From: Siphonodentalium dalli
Lineage: Eukaryota; Mollusca; Scaphopoda; Gadilida; Siphonodentaliidae
Direction of reading: 5' to 3'
DNA: 64,000 nt
NCBI GenBank assembly: GCA_032622095.1
Contig: CP136069.1
Span: forward strand, 152,943,043 to 153,007,042
This document shows, in pieces, positions 26,978 to 37,970 of the stretch; the stretch's first letter is position 1; every line of letters starts with the position of its first letter. The position numbers and the translations under genes are program-made. The notes beneath the pieces are model-generated. The model saw nothing but the letters and a program-made list of their open reading frames with translations, had not been told where the DNA came from and ran no database searches.

Positions 26978-27430
26978 AGGTACTCAATCCTATTCGATTT
27001 TCCCCATATCATCAGATTCCAGCAACAGCAACATTTTTTTAAATGCCACTTCAGTTATCAGAATCGATTAATTGCCCCAAAATAATGCTAACCACAGTCA
27101 ACTATAGTTATAAAATTGTCCAAAACCTGTTTATTTATCAACATTTTGTTCAACGAAATTCTGTCGGTTTGTCAAATATCTGACACATAAAGGCCACTTG
27201 ATTTTAGAGTTATCCATCTTTATCCCCAATTTGGTCCGAGACCGTCTTCTCGTCGACTTGTTACTTGGCCACTATGAAGTATCGGTGGTTAAAAATAATA
27301 GATTAACATTTTTTATATCTGATCAATCTGAGCTTTGATGTGTGGGTTCCTAGACGCGAATCAAATATTTTTTACCCGAAGCCAAGGAAATAGTAATTTG
27401 CGAGCGTTAATTCGGATTATGGATCGATGC
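26978..27430. mobile_element. AGGTACTCAAYCC TTAA family, copy 1 (decayed right end)
   Basis: Left end AGGTACTCAATCC follows TTAA (26974-26977). The interior matches the copy at 54349 along most of its length (for example TTATCAGAATCGATTAATTG, CTTGATTTTAGAGTTATCC, TTGATGTGTGGGTTCC). The right terminal repeat is degenerate near 27425, so the end is approximate. No coding capacity. Confidence 0.7.
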
Positions 27431-30100
27431 CGGTTTCGGTTCATTACATGTAAATGTACACCAAGCGGAAGATTACTGTTAATTATTCCGTTTTTATGAT
27501 GGTTAATTATGCTATTATTGTCCAATAATAAATTGAAATAGCTATTATATGAATCATTGACATGAAATAGGACGACATTTGGAAGTGAATACAACGAATA
27601 CGCCAATGGAATATGCTAATGGAAGAGAGATAACTCTACTCCACTATATTTTCAAATGATCAAGAAACTGCAAATGGTAAACAGGACGGACCTGACTCCA
27701 ACTATAATAGGAACAAGTACTGTACTATTGGAACAAGACGGCTGTCAATCAAGACTATGCAAATGGCTGCTAACACCATATACATGGCTGGTTACTACAT
27801 CTGTTCAACATATTTAGCTTATAATATATAGTCAGTAAACGACTGCAACCCATGCGGGAACCACCCCATGATATCGTGTTGTAAAAGAACAACTATAGAA
27901 ACTAGGAGCCACCAAAATGCTCAATTTTGTTCCAGTTTATAAGCCTGGACATTTAAAATAATTTTAGTAGTCATAATTTATCTTTAAACTTGGATTTGGA
28001 AAAAATACATGGTATTGGAAAATTCTGCGATCGGAGCTCAGAACCCACCTAACCGGACCTTGAATCCTGGATTGTTTTCACGACCCCTTCGGTCTGATTG
28101 CAAATGTAATAGAGACAATTGGACAAGCTACGCATTCTGGAACGGAGCTTGTTCAATAGTCTGTATTTAATGGTAGAGGGATACACAATCACTGAATGCT
28201 AACTAGTGGTACATAAATCAGAAATGCACTTTCCACAATGTCAATACAAGCATTTATTTGCACTGGTGCTGGCCTAGGATTCCCGGTTATCTACATCACC
28301 CCATGCATCCGGATATGCTCGTAGCGGAAGACATGCTCGTAGCGGAATAACCACATGGCCCGCGATTTGCGCATCGTCTTTAGTTGTCGTATGTTATTTC
28401 ATAAAAACACGGTTTATTTTACCTTGATTTTTGTTAACGTTAACAGCGATAATCGGTCTACAGAAATGAACGGTTGTGGTTTCCGCAATTTACATATTAC
28501 TGTTCGATAATCGGGTTTTATACGAAAATTATGACCTGAAATACTTACTCGATATACGTGTTATCAAATTTTATGAATCTTTGCATTGACATATTAATAT
28601 AACATACAGTCTCTCAAAGTATGATATCTTAGCTTCAAAATGAACTGGACATGTTTGCGATGTCAATCATATTATAGTGCCCGAAAAATTAGTTTCCATG
28701 GAGGCACTCACTCGATTTTGGGGTATGTCTATAGCTGGTGTTATAGACATTTCATACCACTGCTATAGACATGCCATATTTTCTTGCAATGACCTGCATA
28801 TATGGTTAGTTTTTACTATGGAAAATGTAGATACATGACTGGAAATGTTGTCTATTATATTAAGGGAATATCTGCGGAAATAGCAATGTATGCAAAGACT
28901 AGATTGTCTGGGCTGTTACCACAGAAATCGTAATTTTATGTAAGAAATGCAAATTTTGCCACAATTTTTGGCCTAACTTCCCGGTAAAATAGGATTAAAC
29001 TGCGTCCATGTTTAAGAAGTTTGATGTACAGTTGGGTAAAGTATAGCCATAAATAATACCACCACCGTCATCCACTGGTATGTGTTGGTTTCGGTGCAAC
29101 ATTTCTTTAAAAAGCTAACATTGTCACTAATATTATCACATTCTTGGCCTTTGTGGCTCGATCATCCATCTAGCATATAGCATCCGTAATGTTTTTCTTG
29201 ACATCCCTTGTCACTGTTGGTGTTTTAGCGGTGGACAGGAGTCTGATAATTATGGTGGATTTTTATTCATCTGACTGTTAAATTAATTAACTATATATAA
29301 CCTTTCAAAATGTCATATTTCAACGTCATACAGTTGTTAATATATGCTACTTGTTCCAGCTGTAAAAAATATCGTTTAAAGCCTAGTTTCATAGAGAAGA
29401 CAGACATTCAGTAAAATCAGACAACAGTTCACTCAATAATTATGTGAAACTATGAAATGAAAATTCCTTGAATTTATATATTGTTACATTGATAGTATGT
29501 ACAATCTGAGAAGCCTGATTTTGAAATAGATAACCAAAAATTTATATTTTTACCGCATATATAAAAGTATATTTATACCGGTAGGTCGGGGGGGGGGGGT
29601 CTGGAAAAAAATTGCACATATAGGGCCCAAAAAGTGTTTTTCCGACCCCATTTGTGCAAACAAAATATTTTTTTCCTCCAAAATTTTGGGGGCCCACCCC
29701 CTTTCTTATGTTTTTATCAAAATTTCAGAGTTTTGTTTTAGCCGTTCTTCAATAACTGCGTTAATTGCCTTACTAATTGGTAAACACAGATCAGAAAAAC
29801 GAAAACGTAAGCTGTATTACCAGGTGTTTCCAGTATCTAACAACAATAATAAAGCATTGTGTAGGTACACTATATGTCACAAATCGCCCAGAGTCCATTA
29901 TAGCCTTAATATATCGAGTGTGTTGTGTCTGACAGAGAACACTGGTCAGTGTAAATAGTGGTAAACAGGTCAGGGATTCCACAATTATTTGTGCATGACT
30001 AAAGAACTCTTTAGTCTTATCCACCGGGGTGGAGGGTGGGGGAGGGGAATTGTTTTTGGTTAGGTATACACATAGATATATGGTTATTATACCGCCCGAT
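27431..30100. other. Non-coding stretch, nothing recognised
   Basis: No gene supported. Small oddities are a near-duplicate GCTCGTAGCGGAA (about 28317 and 28335), a TATAGACAT cluster around 28720-28770, and a G run at 29589. A 90-codon frame at 29686-29958 has no family signature and overlaps an antisense frame of similar length. Confidence 0.45.
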
Positions 30101-30336
30101 ATTAGTCACCGGTTATATAGTTGACGTCTCAAGCCGTCCGTCCGTACAAACATTTTGCATTATAACTCAAGAGTCGGTTGTCATATTTTGATGTCCTATG
30201 GCATGCTGACGGACCATAAATGGGGAACGATTATGCATAATATCACGGGTTGTGACCATCAATGCCTACCAGAGTTATGGGCCCTGTTCGACTTTATGAA
30301 ATTCAGTCCATACAAAGTTTTTGCAATATAAGTTAA

Positions 30337-30805
30337 AGGTACTCAACCCGATAAAACTCCTCTCAATTACTATTTCAATGGCTTCGGGGGTCAAAAATAT
30401 TTGATTCGAGTCGAGGAAGTCACCCATCAACGCTCAGATTTGTTAGATATCGATTTTAGAAATCTAATATTTTTCATTATCGGGAATACTATCTGGCCCA
30501 GAACTCAGTCAAAATTGCGTTAAAATTACCACTTGATTTTAGAGTTATTCATCCTTGTCTGTTTGAATAGATTTGGAGTACACATCCAGAGCAGATTACA
30601 GCAGTTATTGGTACTCATCTCGAGAACATAACAAATTTGAAAAATCAATATCTAATAACTCTGAGCTTTGTTTGATGGGTTCCTCGACTCGAATCAAATA
30701 TTTTTTACCCCCAAAGCCAAAGAAATAGTAATATAGGACCCTCTGATCGGATTGTTGTTGTTGGAATCTGTTGAGATGGGGACCCTCTTTACGGGTTGAG
30801 TACCT
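30337..30805. mobile_element. AGGTACTCAAYCC TTAA family, copy 2 (intact ends)
   Basis: A 469-bp element with inverted termini AGGTACTCAACCCG and CGGGTTGAGTACCT, flanked by TTAA on both sides (30333-30336 and 30806-30809). The flanks form a repeat also seen at about 30160-30200 (GTCGGTTGTC..ATTTTGATG), giving an approximate empty site. Long internal inverted similarity (AATATTTGATTCGAGTCGAGGA near 30385, shown in part, against its complement near 30675) means much of it can fold back. This is a MITE of the TTAA class (piggyBac- or Kolobok-like by inference). Confidence 0.82.
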
Positions 30806-30869
30806 TTAAGTGTCGGTTGTCGAATTTTGATGTGTTTTGGTATGGTGATAGACCAGAATGAGGAATTGA

Positions 30870-31906
30870 ATGTCATTTCTCAATGCATCTGAGTGCATCA
30901 CATTATTTCAGTTCATCTATTTGTAAGTGATAACAGTATACAATTAGTATTTTAGTTTAGTCTTGTTGAGCAGTAAAGCTCCCAAGATGAAGTTCGGAAA
31001 TTCAATGAGAATAGCATCACCTTCAGTTGGGATTGTCTGAGCAGTAAACAGTAACGGTCATTCATCATATTAAACCATTTAAGTTTTATTTGGATAATTG
31101 TTGCAAATTAACATTACTTGCAATCATTCAAGATGAGAAATAACCAGAAAGAATGAATTTGATTACATACCAGAACAAGACAGTATTTCAGACATTTGAA
31201 ATTTATGAGATACCCTTTTCAATTTCATGTTATGCAACAACCAGGTTAATTATATCTAGTCATCATTGAGTATCCACCATGTAGTATCCAATTTGTGATA
31301 CAGTATTTTTGTTTTATTACCTTTATTCAAGTAATATACAACTGGGTAATATATTAATTTTGTTACTAAATATTTCTTCCGTTGATCATAAGTTTCCTGA
31401 ACGCTATTACGGTGGTCCACTGTGAAGTGGTCCGGGATCCTGTGAAATCCAGAATGTTGCTAAATCTGAGGCTAAAGAGTCACTATAGCTGCTTATATAG
31501 CCCCATACCAACAAGCATGGTACTAACGTGCTTACAAACAACATTACATGGTCAGTACTTGTAAATTGTTTGAAAAAAAACCATTTTGGAAAAAAAATAC
31601 AAGCACAATTTGTTCGGCCTCTGGACCACCCACCCACCGCGACCCTATATACAGATTTTTTTTGCAGACCCCCCCCCCCCCCCATGGGTAGGTTGAAAAT
31701 ATTTGATACTTTTAAAATTGTTTAGGTAACAAGGACTCCTCAAATACAAAAAATGCACTAAATCTGACTAAACAGTTAATTTTCTAGATACAGCTTATTT
31801 TCTTGGCACTATACATGCAAGCTTTCTGTGCCACACAAAGTTGACTATCATTTTTAACACATACATGCAGAATCATACTGCCTAATATTGTGATGAAAAA
31901 TAATTA
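30870..31906. other. Non-coding stretch, nothing recognised
   Basis: AT-rich sequence without a supported gene. It holds a C run at 31668-31683 near GACCACCCACCCACCGCGACC. Short overlapping frames on both strands at 31382-31725 are not credible genes. Confidence 0.45.
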
Positions 31907-32727
31907 TCTATACTAATAAAACTCAATTTGGTTTGTTCATATGTGTGTTTGTTTTTCCGTTAAATAGGCGACGAAACAGCCTGAGCTGAAAATGTGTATA
32001 TAGGGGTAATTTGACATGGGGAATTCATTAGATAGGTCCCATTCACATCAGATCTTAAAAGGGCACTAATAATAAATTAAAATATATTTTGGCTAGAGTA
32101 GACCAAAGGATTGAATTACATACGGGTAATTTGACCTGGGGAATCTTATTAGATATGTCCCTTTGATCTCAGATGTCATAAAGGGCTCTAATAATTAATT
32201 TAACTAAATAATTAATTATATACGCAAAAAGGTTGCAATCTGGTCAGTGAAAATTTAAAAATACATGGACAAATTGACCCATAGAGTGTCATGAGATAGA
32301 TGCCATTGATCTCAGATGACTTAAAGGGGCAAATATGAGCAATAAAGAGCGTTCCTTATCAGCAGCTTACAAGATATGTAGGAAAATTGGTACAGATGGG
32401 TCACCTGACCAGGGGATTGTCATGGGATAGGCGCATTTGACCTCAGATGACTTAAAGGGAGGCTAATAAATTATATGATCAATAAAGAGTGTTTATTATC
32501 AGCCAAGATGATATGTTGGAAACTTGGTGCACAAAAGTAAAATAACGCAGGGAATGTCACATGATAGGTGCTGTTAACCTAAAATGACTTAAAGAGGCAC
32601 TAATAATTAGCAATAAAGTGCATTTATTATCAACAAAAAAGATAGATTTAAAATTATTTAAAATGACTTGAAGGGCCACTAATAAATTACCCATTCTTCA
32701 CCCGGGCAACACCAGGTGCCCCAGCTA
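31907..32727 (+). mobile_element. Helitron-like element with internal tandem repeats
   Basis: It begins TCTATACTAATAAAACTC directly after an A and ends with a GC-rich hairpin (ACCCGGGCAACACCAGGTGC) followed by CCAGCTA and T, as in Helitrons (5'-TC, 3' hairpin, CTRR, insertion between A and T). The expected CTAG end reads CTAT, so it is slightly damaged or offset by one base. The interior has about six diverged units of ~120-140 bp, each with a GGTAATTTGACCTGGGGAAT-like start, CTCAGATGACTTAAAGGG and AATAAAGAGTG. No Rep/helicase frame, so non-autonomous. Confidence 0.7.
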
Positions 32728-33001
32728 TCATATAAACTGGCCCAATAAAAAACTCAGACTTGGATACAGCATCTATGACTGCTCACACATGATTCACCAA
32801 ATACTTGAAAATAGTAGATAGCGTTAAAAGGCCCACTTAGTTTTCGAATCACCAAATCACATTATGTACAACATATCCCATATTATATACCATTTGAAAG
32901 AGGTAGCTGCAAACTATTTTATTATCAACTGTTCCAATCAATTCAACTGTGGACATGTTGTTTTTGTCAAGGTACTGTACCGACTTGTGTTCTGTGCTTA
33001 A

Positions 33002-33205
33002 TTTCGATCAGCTAGTTTATTATTGTCAATGAAAGAGGAATAATTCTATCTCTTAGTTGTCATTTATGATGCACTCTGGGGTAAATAACGGAGGACGTTA
33101 TTTTTGTTTTAATTTCGATCTGCTAGTTTATTATTGTCAATGGAAGAGGAATAACTCTATCTCTTAGTTGTGATTTATGATGCACTCTGGGGTAAATAAC
33201 TGAGG
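33002..33205 (+). repeat. Imperfect tandem duplication, ~110-bp unit
   Basis: A segment starting TTTCGATCAGCTAGTTTATT (33002) recurs at about 33112 with a few substitutions. Both copies include TCTTAGTTGT and ATGATGCACTCTGGGGTAAA. Confidence 0.9.
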
Positions 33206-33262
33206 AAGTTTTGGGGTGAATCTGAGAATTTCTATTACTTGGCAGACACTCATACACTGATA

Positions 33263-33475
33263 CAGTAATGTCCTAAATAATCGACCCCTAAACCACAGCA
33301 GAATTATGGGAAATTTTTCAGGATTTAGTCGGAAATATGGCTTGCTGCCATTCATCGGGAAGCTTTCGGTGAGAGCTTTCCAACGAATGGCAACAAGCCA
33401 TATTTCCAACTAAATCCTGAAACATTTCCCATAATTCTGCTGTGGTTAAAGGGTCATATACTTCGGGCATTACTG
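33263..33475. mobile_element. pogo-like foldback MITE, copy A
   Basis: A 213-bp near-perfect palindrome beginning CAGTAATGTCCTAAATAATC and ending GGGCATTACTG, flanked by TA on both sides. CAGT termini followed by a TAATCGA.CCCT-type sequence with a TA duplication match the pogo/Tigger branch of Tc1/mariner by my recollection of those termini. Each ~100-bp arm contains GCAGAATTATGGG and GGATTTAGTCGGAAATATGG. Non-coding. Confidence 0.85.
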
Positions 33476-33636
33476 TAGGCCACAGCTGTTCTGGTGGAAT
33501 ATTTATATCTGAGCATTCAAAATTTAAGGGGGCCTTTAATGGTAGAGTAGTTAGCATGGATTAAGCTTGAATTATGACAGGAACTGTGATCCAAAACCCA
33601 TTACCCATCCCAATTGTTCCCTGACACAAAAAACAA

Positions 33637-33642
33637 TTTATT
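33637..33642 (-). promoter_or_regulatory. Candidate polyadenylation signal of the selenocysteine lyase gene
   Basis: TTTATT on the plus strand reads AATAAA on the minus strand, about 304 bp beyond the stop codon at 33946-33948. This is a plausible 3' end for a short 3' UTR; other AT-rich hexamers are possible. Confidence 0.45.
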
Positions 33643-33945
33643 TATATATACAAAAAATCAATTGAGTTTGATTGTCTATCTAGTGATTACAATCATGAAA
33701 TTGCTTGAATCAAGAAAATTAAAGTTTCTTCGCATAATTATTCTTCAGTATTGCCAATAACAAATATAATCTAATCTAATCTTGAGAAAAACTATTCATT
33801 GGAATGGTAAGCAAGGGCTGTTATATTATTTGTGGTGACAGGGGCATATACTCAGAATGAATATATTCCAAATATGGATGTTTCCAAAAAATAAAGTAGA
33901 AACTAATCTTGGAAGAGCCTCTGTGTTCCCTTTTCAACCCAAGTT

Positions 33946-35178
33946 TCAATGAAGTGAAAATTCACACAAAATATTCTTCAGTTCACTAACTGCAGTATCT
34001 ATATCACTAAAACTAGTTTCTCGACCAACTGAGAAACGTATGGCTTTTTCTGCAATATGCTCAGGAATTCCACATGAAAGGAGCACTGAAGAGCACTTAA
34101 GTTGAGAATGACATGCTGCTCCACCACCTGCTTGGATTCTGATACACTTTGAAAGAATTTCAGACCCTGTCATATTATGCCCAGCTATTGAAACGTTGCA
34201 AGTATTAGGCAGTCTTTTGCTTGTCTCAAATTTCCCATTAAAATGTACCCTTCCTGGGAATTCCTTTTCAAGAATTTCTTCCATGTAGTCCCTGACACTC
34301 CTCATATGGGACTCATATACATCAATATTTTCAACAATCAACTCAGAAGCTTTTCCTAAGCCAGCTATCATTGGTGTATTTTCAGTCCCCGGTCTCAGTC
34401 CTTTCTCTTGACCTCCACCATAAAACATAGGGTATATGGGAGTTTTATCTTCGTCCCTATCTCTAACAAAAAGTGCTCCAATTCTAGGACCATAAAGCTT
34501 ATGTCCAATAATACTGAGGTAGTCGACTCCAAGTTCTTGAATATTTACTGGCACTTTTCCCAGAGCCTGTGCAGCATCTGTGTGAATGAAAATATTTCTT
34601 CTTCTTTGTGTATTTATTTCTTTGACTCTTCTTGTAACCTCTGCTACAGGTTGTATAACACCTGTTTCATTATTAGCCAACATAAGGGTCACAAGCACAG
34701 TATTTTCTTTGATGGCATTGATGATATCTTCAGCATCAACACATCCAGTTTTCTTTGAAACTGGTACACATGTGACATCTAATTTTTTATTTGATTGTAA
34801 ATGTTCCACAACCATACTTATGGATGGATGTTCTATGTTACATGTAACAATATGAGGTATGTGGCAATTCTCGCCCTCACTTAGCCTATTTTTCTGTTCC
34901 AATACTGACTGTATAACCATGTTATTTGCCTCTGTTCCGCCCGAAGTAAAGATAATATCTGACGGATTTGCTCCAATCAACATGGCAACATTCTGTCTAG
35001 ACAATTCAATCAGATTCTTCGCATTTTTTCCAACTTCATTCAGGCTGCTAGGGTTACCCCATGCATTCCTCATTGCATCTGTAATGGCAATCTGTACTTC
35101 TGTGGCCAAAGGTGTTGTTGCATTGTAATCTAAGTAAATTTTGTCAACATTTTCAGTTTTAGAATCAAGATATTCCAT
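33946..35178 (-). CDS. SCLY: Selenocysteine lyase (single-exon)
   Basis: A class-V PLP-dependent enzyme of the NifS/IscS fold that removes selenium from L-selenocysteine, giving alanine and selenide for selenophosphate and selenoprotein synthesis, in the cytosol. The 410-residue frame starts at ATG and keeps the family landmarks: LDYNATTPL (16-24), GGTEANN (80-86) in the cofactor pocket, NNETG (169-173), HTDAAQ with cofactor-binding Asp201, GHKLYGP with Schiff-base Lys227, GGGQEKGLRPGTEN (254-267), and GGGAACHS with catalytic Cys356. No organellar targeting sequence precedes the domain, which favours SCLY over mitochondrial NFS1. Length is slightly below the ~445 residues of human SCLY. The whole protein is uninterrupted by introns and all key residues are present, so it is probably functional. 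Head-to-head with the ASAP-like exon. NFS1-type desulfurase is the alternative. Confidence 0.93.
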   Translation of the reverse strand: MEYLDSKTENVDKIYLDYNATTPLATEVQIAITDAMRNAWGNPSSLNEVGKNAKNLIELSRQNVAMLIGANPSDIIFTSGGTEANNMVIQSVLEQKNRLSEGENCHIPHIVTCNIEHPSISMVVEHLQSNKKLDVTCVPVSKKTGCVDAEDIINAIKENTVLVTLMLANNETGVIQPVAEVTRRVKEINTQRRRNIFIHTDAAQALGKVPVNIQELGVDYLSIIGHKLYGPRIGALFVRDRDEDKTPIYPMFYGGGQEKGLRPGTENTPMIAGLGKASELIVENIDVYESHMRSVRDYMEEILEKEFPGRVHFNGKFETSKRLPNTCNVSIAGHNMTGSEILSKCIRIQAGGGAACHSQLKCSSVLLSCGIPEHIAEKAIRFSVGRETSFSDIDTAVSELKNILCEFSLH

Positions 35179-35571
35179 TATATTATAGTATCATATATTC
35201 ACTATTATGGAAAAAGTTACTTTTGTTATAGAAACAGCGTGATATAAGTTTTAATTAATGTTATGTTAAACAAATGCGTAGATTTTTAGAAAGATTAGAA
35301 GAGAAATTCAGAAACACGGAAGTAAATTGTAATCACGTGGAAAATACTTCCGGGTTTCTATTTATATATCTAGACAGGCGAGTTCCACAGTTTCGCATAT
35401 TATTTTCTGTCATATAATTATGTTTGACCAATATATTGATCAAATTTATACATATAATAGGATTATTATAGACATAATTTAATATAATTTACACAAAATA
35501 ATCCAGATTATTTTAATTTTATAATATTCCTTCGAAACTACGGATATATTTGTAAACGCTTCCTGTTTTGG
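35179..35571. promoter_or_regulatory. Probable bidirectional promoter (SCLY / ASAP-like)
   Basis: This 393-bp interval separates the divergent start codons. It holds an ETS-like CGGAAGT (35317-35323), an E-box CACGTG (35334-35339), a second ETS-like site on the other strand (ACTTCCGGG, 35346-35354) and CTTCCTG at 35559-35565 near the ASAP start. Compact ETS/E-box clusters between divergent genes are typical of animal bidirectional housekeeping promoters. No clear TATA box stands out in the AT-rich background. The shared-promoter role is an inference from spacing and motifs. Confidence 0.65.
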
Positions 35572-35754
35572 ATGGAAGATGGAAATTCGATTTTGGTAAT
35601 CTCACACATTCAAGCAAGCAGATTCAATATGCCGGAATCTTTATCTGTGTCGGAGATTCTCAAGGAAACATGGGATGATTATAATTCCCCTACCACGTCG
35701 ACGTTCACGTCGAAGATGGGAATGTGTCGCAACACGGCTGGATTGTTGGAAGAG
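35572..35754 (+). CDS. ASAP-family Arf-GAP, first coding exon
   Basis: ASAP1/2/3 proteins (Arf-GAP with SH3, ankyrin and PH domains) bend membranes through an N-terminal BAR domain and stimulate GTP hydrolysis by Arf proteins at focal adhesions and the cell cortex. This exon encodes 61 residues. From Met20 the sequence MPESLSVSEI, then DYNSPTTSTFTSKM and CRNTAGLLEE, closely follows the start of vertebrate ASAP1/ASAP2 (MP..SVSE...ET..DYNSPTTS.FT....CRNT..LLEE). The exon ends after codon 61 at GAAGAG followed by donor GTAGGC (35755), in phase 0. Met1 gives a 19-residue extension much like the one in ASAP1; Met20 matches the ASAP2-type start, so either may be used. I found no later exon in the window, so the first intron probably runs past 64,000. 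The ASAP paralogue cannot be assigned. Confidence 0.88.
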
Positions 35755-36278
35755 GTAGGCTCGTTCATTCGACAGTGTTAGAAATTCGATTTCTTTTTAA
35801 TTTTTTTTATCAAATGATCTCGCGTCTACAAGACATTGCAACTTAGAAGGCTAGATTATATAGATACGCATAGGGCATGTCCGTGGGGAAATAACTGCTG
35901 GTCACTTTACTTTAGTTTAATAATTAGTCAGTATGTACTAGTATTCACACTAGCCTACTACTACTAGGCCAACCTGTCCCTTACTTCTCCTCTCTTAAAG
36001 TTATACTTCTCTCTTATTCTCTTCCATAAAATCCGATGTAAACATCACTGACTCTGCTCCTCTAATGCCCACACGAGACCACAAACTTCTCCGCCCCTTC
36101 TATCACCATAGTGCCAAAAGAATGGTACAGTACATAAAACTCAAATGCTCTTATTTTAATAATAAACAAAACAATTCTGTAGATGTGTGCTTAGCAAGTT
36201 AGGGATGGGCGGTTTTGAAATTTTGACTCTGTTTCGGTTTGGACCAAAAGAGTTGACTCTCGGTTTTCGTTTCGTTTT

Positions 36279-36785
36279 TAGCTCACCTGAGACGAAGTCT
36301 CCGGTGGAGCTATAGTCATCACTCCTCGTCCGTCCGTCCGTCCATCCGTCCGTCCGTCAACAATTCTTTGAACATCTTCTCCTCTGAAACCGGAAGACCG
36401 AATTGGTTCATATTTGGTGTGGATGTTCCCTAGGTGACTCTCATTCAGATTTGTTCAAATGCCAGGGCCATAACTCTATCCCTCCATAGTAATTCTTACA
36501 ACGACTTCTTGTTCAGAACCATTGGGCCGATTTAGCTAATATTTGGTATGGAGGGTCCTTGGGTGACTGGTGTTCAGATTTGTTCAAATGAGGTCACCCG
36601 GTCAATTAGTTGAGAAACCAGGGCCATAACTCATAGTAATTCTTACAATGACTTCTTCTAAAAAAATATTTGGCCGATTTAGCTTATATTTGGTACAGAG
36701 ATACCTTGGGTGACTGGGGTTAAGATTTGTTCAAATGGGGTCACTGGATCAAATAGGGGCAGAGCCAGGGACATAACTTTAAAAA
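36279..36785 (+). repeat. TAGCTCACCTGA dispersed repeat, copy 1
   Basis: It starts TAGCTCACCTGAGACGAAGT, has a CCGTCCGTCCGTCCATCCGT microsatellite (about 36329), then ~150-bp internal repeats with TTCATATTTGGTGTGGATGT, CAGATTTGTTCAAATG and GGCCATAACTC. Similar copies are at 39136, 39606, 41197 and 42240. Non-coding; style typical of molluscan repeats (recollection). Confidence 0.85.
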
Positions 36786-36989
36786 AAAAATTTAATTTTT
36801 GCATTTTGACCTTTAATTTTTGTTTATGACACATCACAGCCTCATATTTCTTACCTAGATTTTTCTTAGCATGTTCTTCATCTGTATGGATTTTGGTATT
36901 GTTTATTTAACCCCTTCCACTCTTGTTTTGATATAGAATTCATCCAAGACAGGATTACTCAAACATTTTTCATCTGATCAACATCAAAT

Positions 36990-37116
36990 GACATTTGCAG
37001 AATGAAGTCCCCAGATGGTGAATTTAGTGTTGCTACCCCATACAACAGGCTAGCATCACCAAATACACCATCAATTACCTTATTCTGCTTAGGCCTCATC
37101 TTCTGGGACAATTTTT
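36990..37116 (+). repeat. Double-hairpin repeat family, copy A (truncated)
   Basis: The left half only: GACATTTGCAGAATGAAGTC, a hairpin around GGCTAGCATCACC, then TTAGGCCTCATCTTCTGGGA. It is cut off where the TAGCTCAACTTT repeat begins at 37117, so that repeat probably inserted later or the two were joined by a deletion. Confidence 0.75.
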
Positions 37117-37574
37117 TAGCTCAACTTTACTTTGTAAAGTTTGAGCTATTGCTTACAGGTTGTACCTTTAGTCTGATCATCATAAAATTTGTCATGAATG
37201 TTAATAATGACATGTAGATGGGAACGAGTCATTTTGGGGTCATTCAGCCAAAAAACATGGCCGCCAGCAGCCAACTTGGATTTTACTCTTTGTATGACTA
37301 AATTCTTTAGCATGGGCTACAGGTCGTACCTTTAGTCTGATCGTCATAAAATTTTTCATGGATGTTAACGATGACATGTAGATGGGAACGACTCATTTTG
37401 GGGTCATTCGGCCGAAAACATGGCCGCCAGCAGCCATCTTGGATTTTACTTTCTCTTCATGTCTTTTAACCAGTATTAGACATTCAACTTTCCACATTCC
37501 TAATCGCTCCATTGACTGTAATACATTAAATTATTCCCTTTCCAAGTTGAGCTACAGTGTCATTGACACTTTCA
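37117..37574 (+). repeat. TAGCTCAACTTT dispersed repeat, copy 1
   Basis: It opens TTAGCTCAACTTTACTTTGT and closes CCAAGTTGAGCTACAG, so the ends are short inverted repeats. Inside are two to three ~155-165-bp units, each containing GACATGTAGATGGGAACGA, TTTTGGGGTCATTC and ATGGCCGCCAGCAGCCA. The longer copy is at 57620. Confidence 0.85.
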
Positions 37575-37970
37575 TTTTAAAACATGTTTTAAAATTTGAA
37601 AAAAAGTGACACCATTATATATAACATCTGCAGAGTTATGAAACTTTACTCTTTAATGAAATTATGGAAACATTCCACCCTCCCCACCCACCCCCTCCCA
37701 CATGGCCCAGGCCCAACCCTGCCATCAACCAACATCCCTTCCAAGCCATATCACCTCTCAATTTAATACCTCTTCTCACCACAGAGGCATATATATCTGT
37801 AAAGGTTCAGGTCATTAATTATATAAACTGGCCAGATGACATGTATTATTCTAATCTAAACATATCTGTAGCAATTTAACAACAAACTGGTGCTTCCATT
37901 GTTAGGTGATGACTGACATTCAATGATACTGTGAATGGCTTTGATTTCTTCAAGTCCGGAAATAGTGTGT

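Noticed and set aside
33164-33557. Minus-strand frames across the pogo-like MITE
   Set aside because: They read through a palindrome; equivalent frames reappear at 50162-50344 and 50629-50826 only because the same MITE is there.
34408-35128. Plus-strand frames of 83-116 codons opposite SCLY
   Set aside because: Antisense shadows of a clear, conserved enzyme gene.
36329-36360. CRISPR-like regular repeats (CCGTCCGTCC) and other short tandem runs
   Set aside because: Simple microsatellite inside a dispersed animal repeat; no spacers or cas genes.
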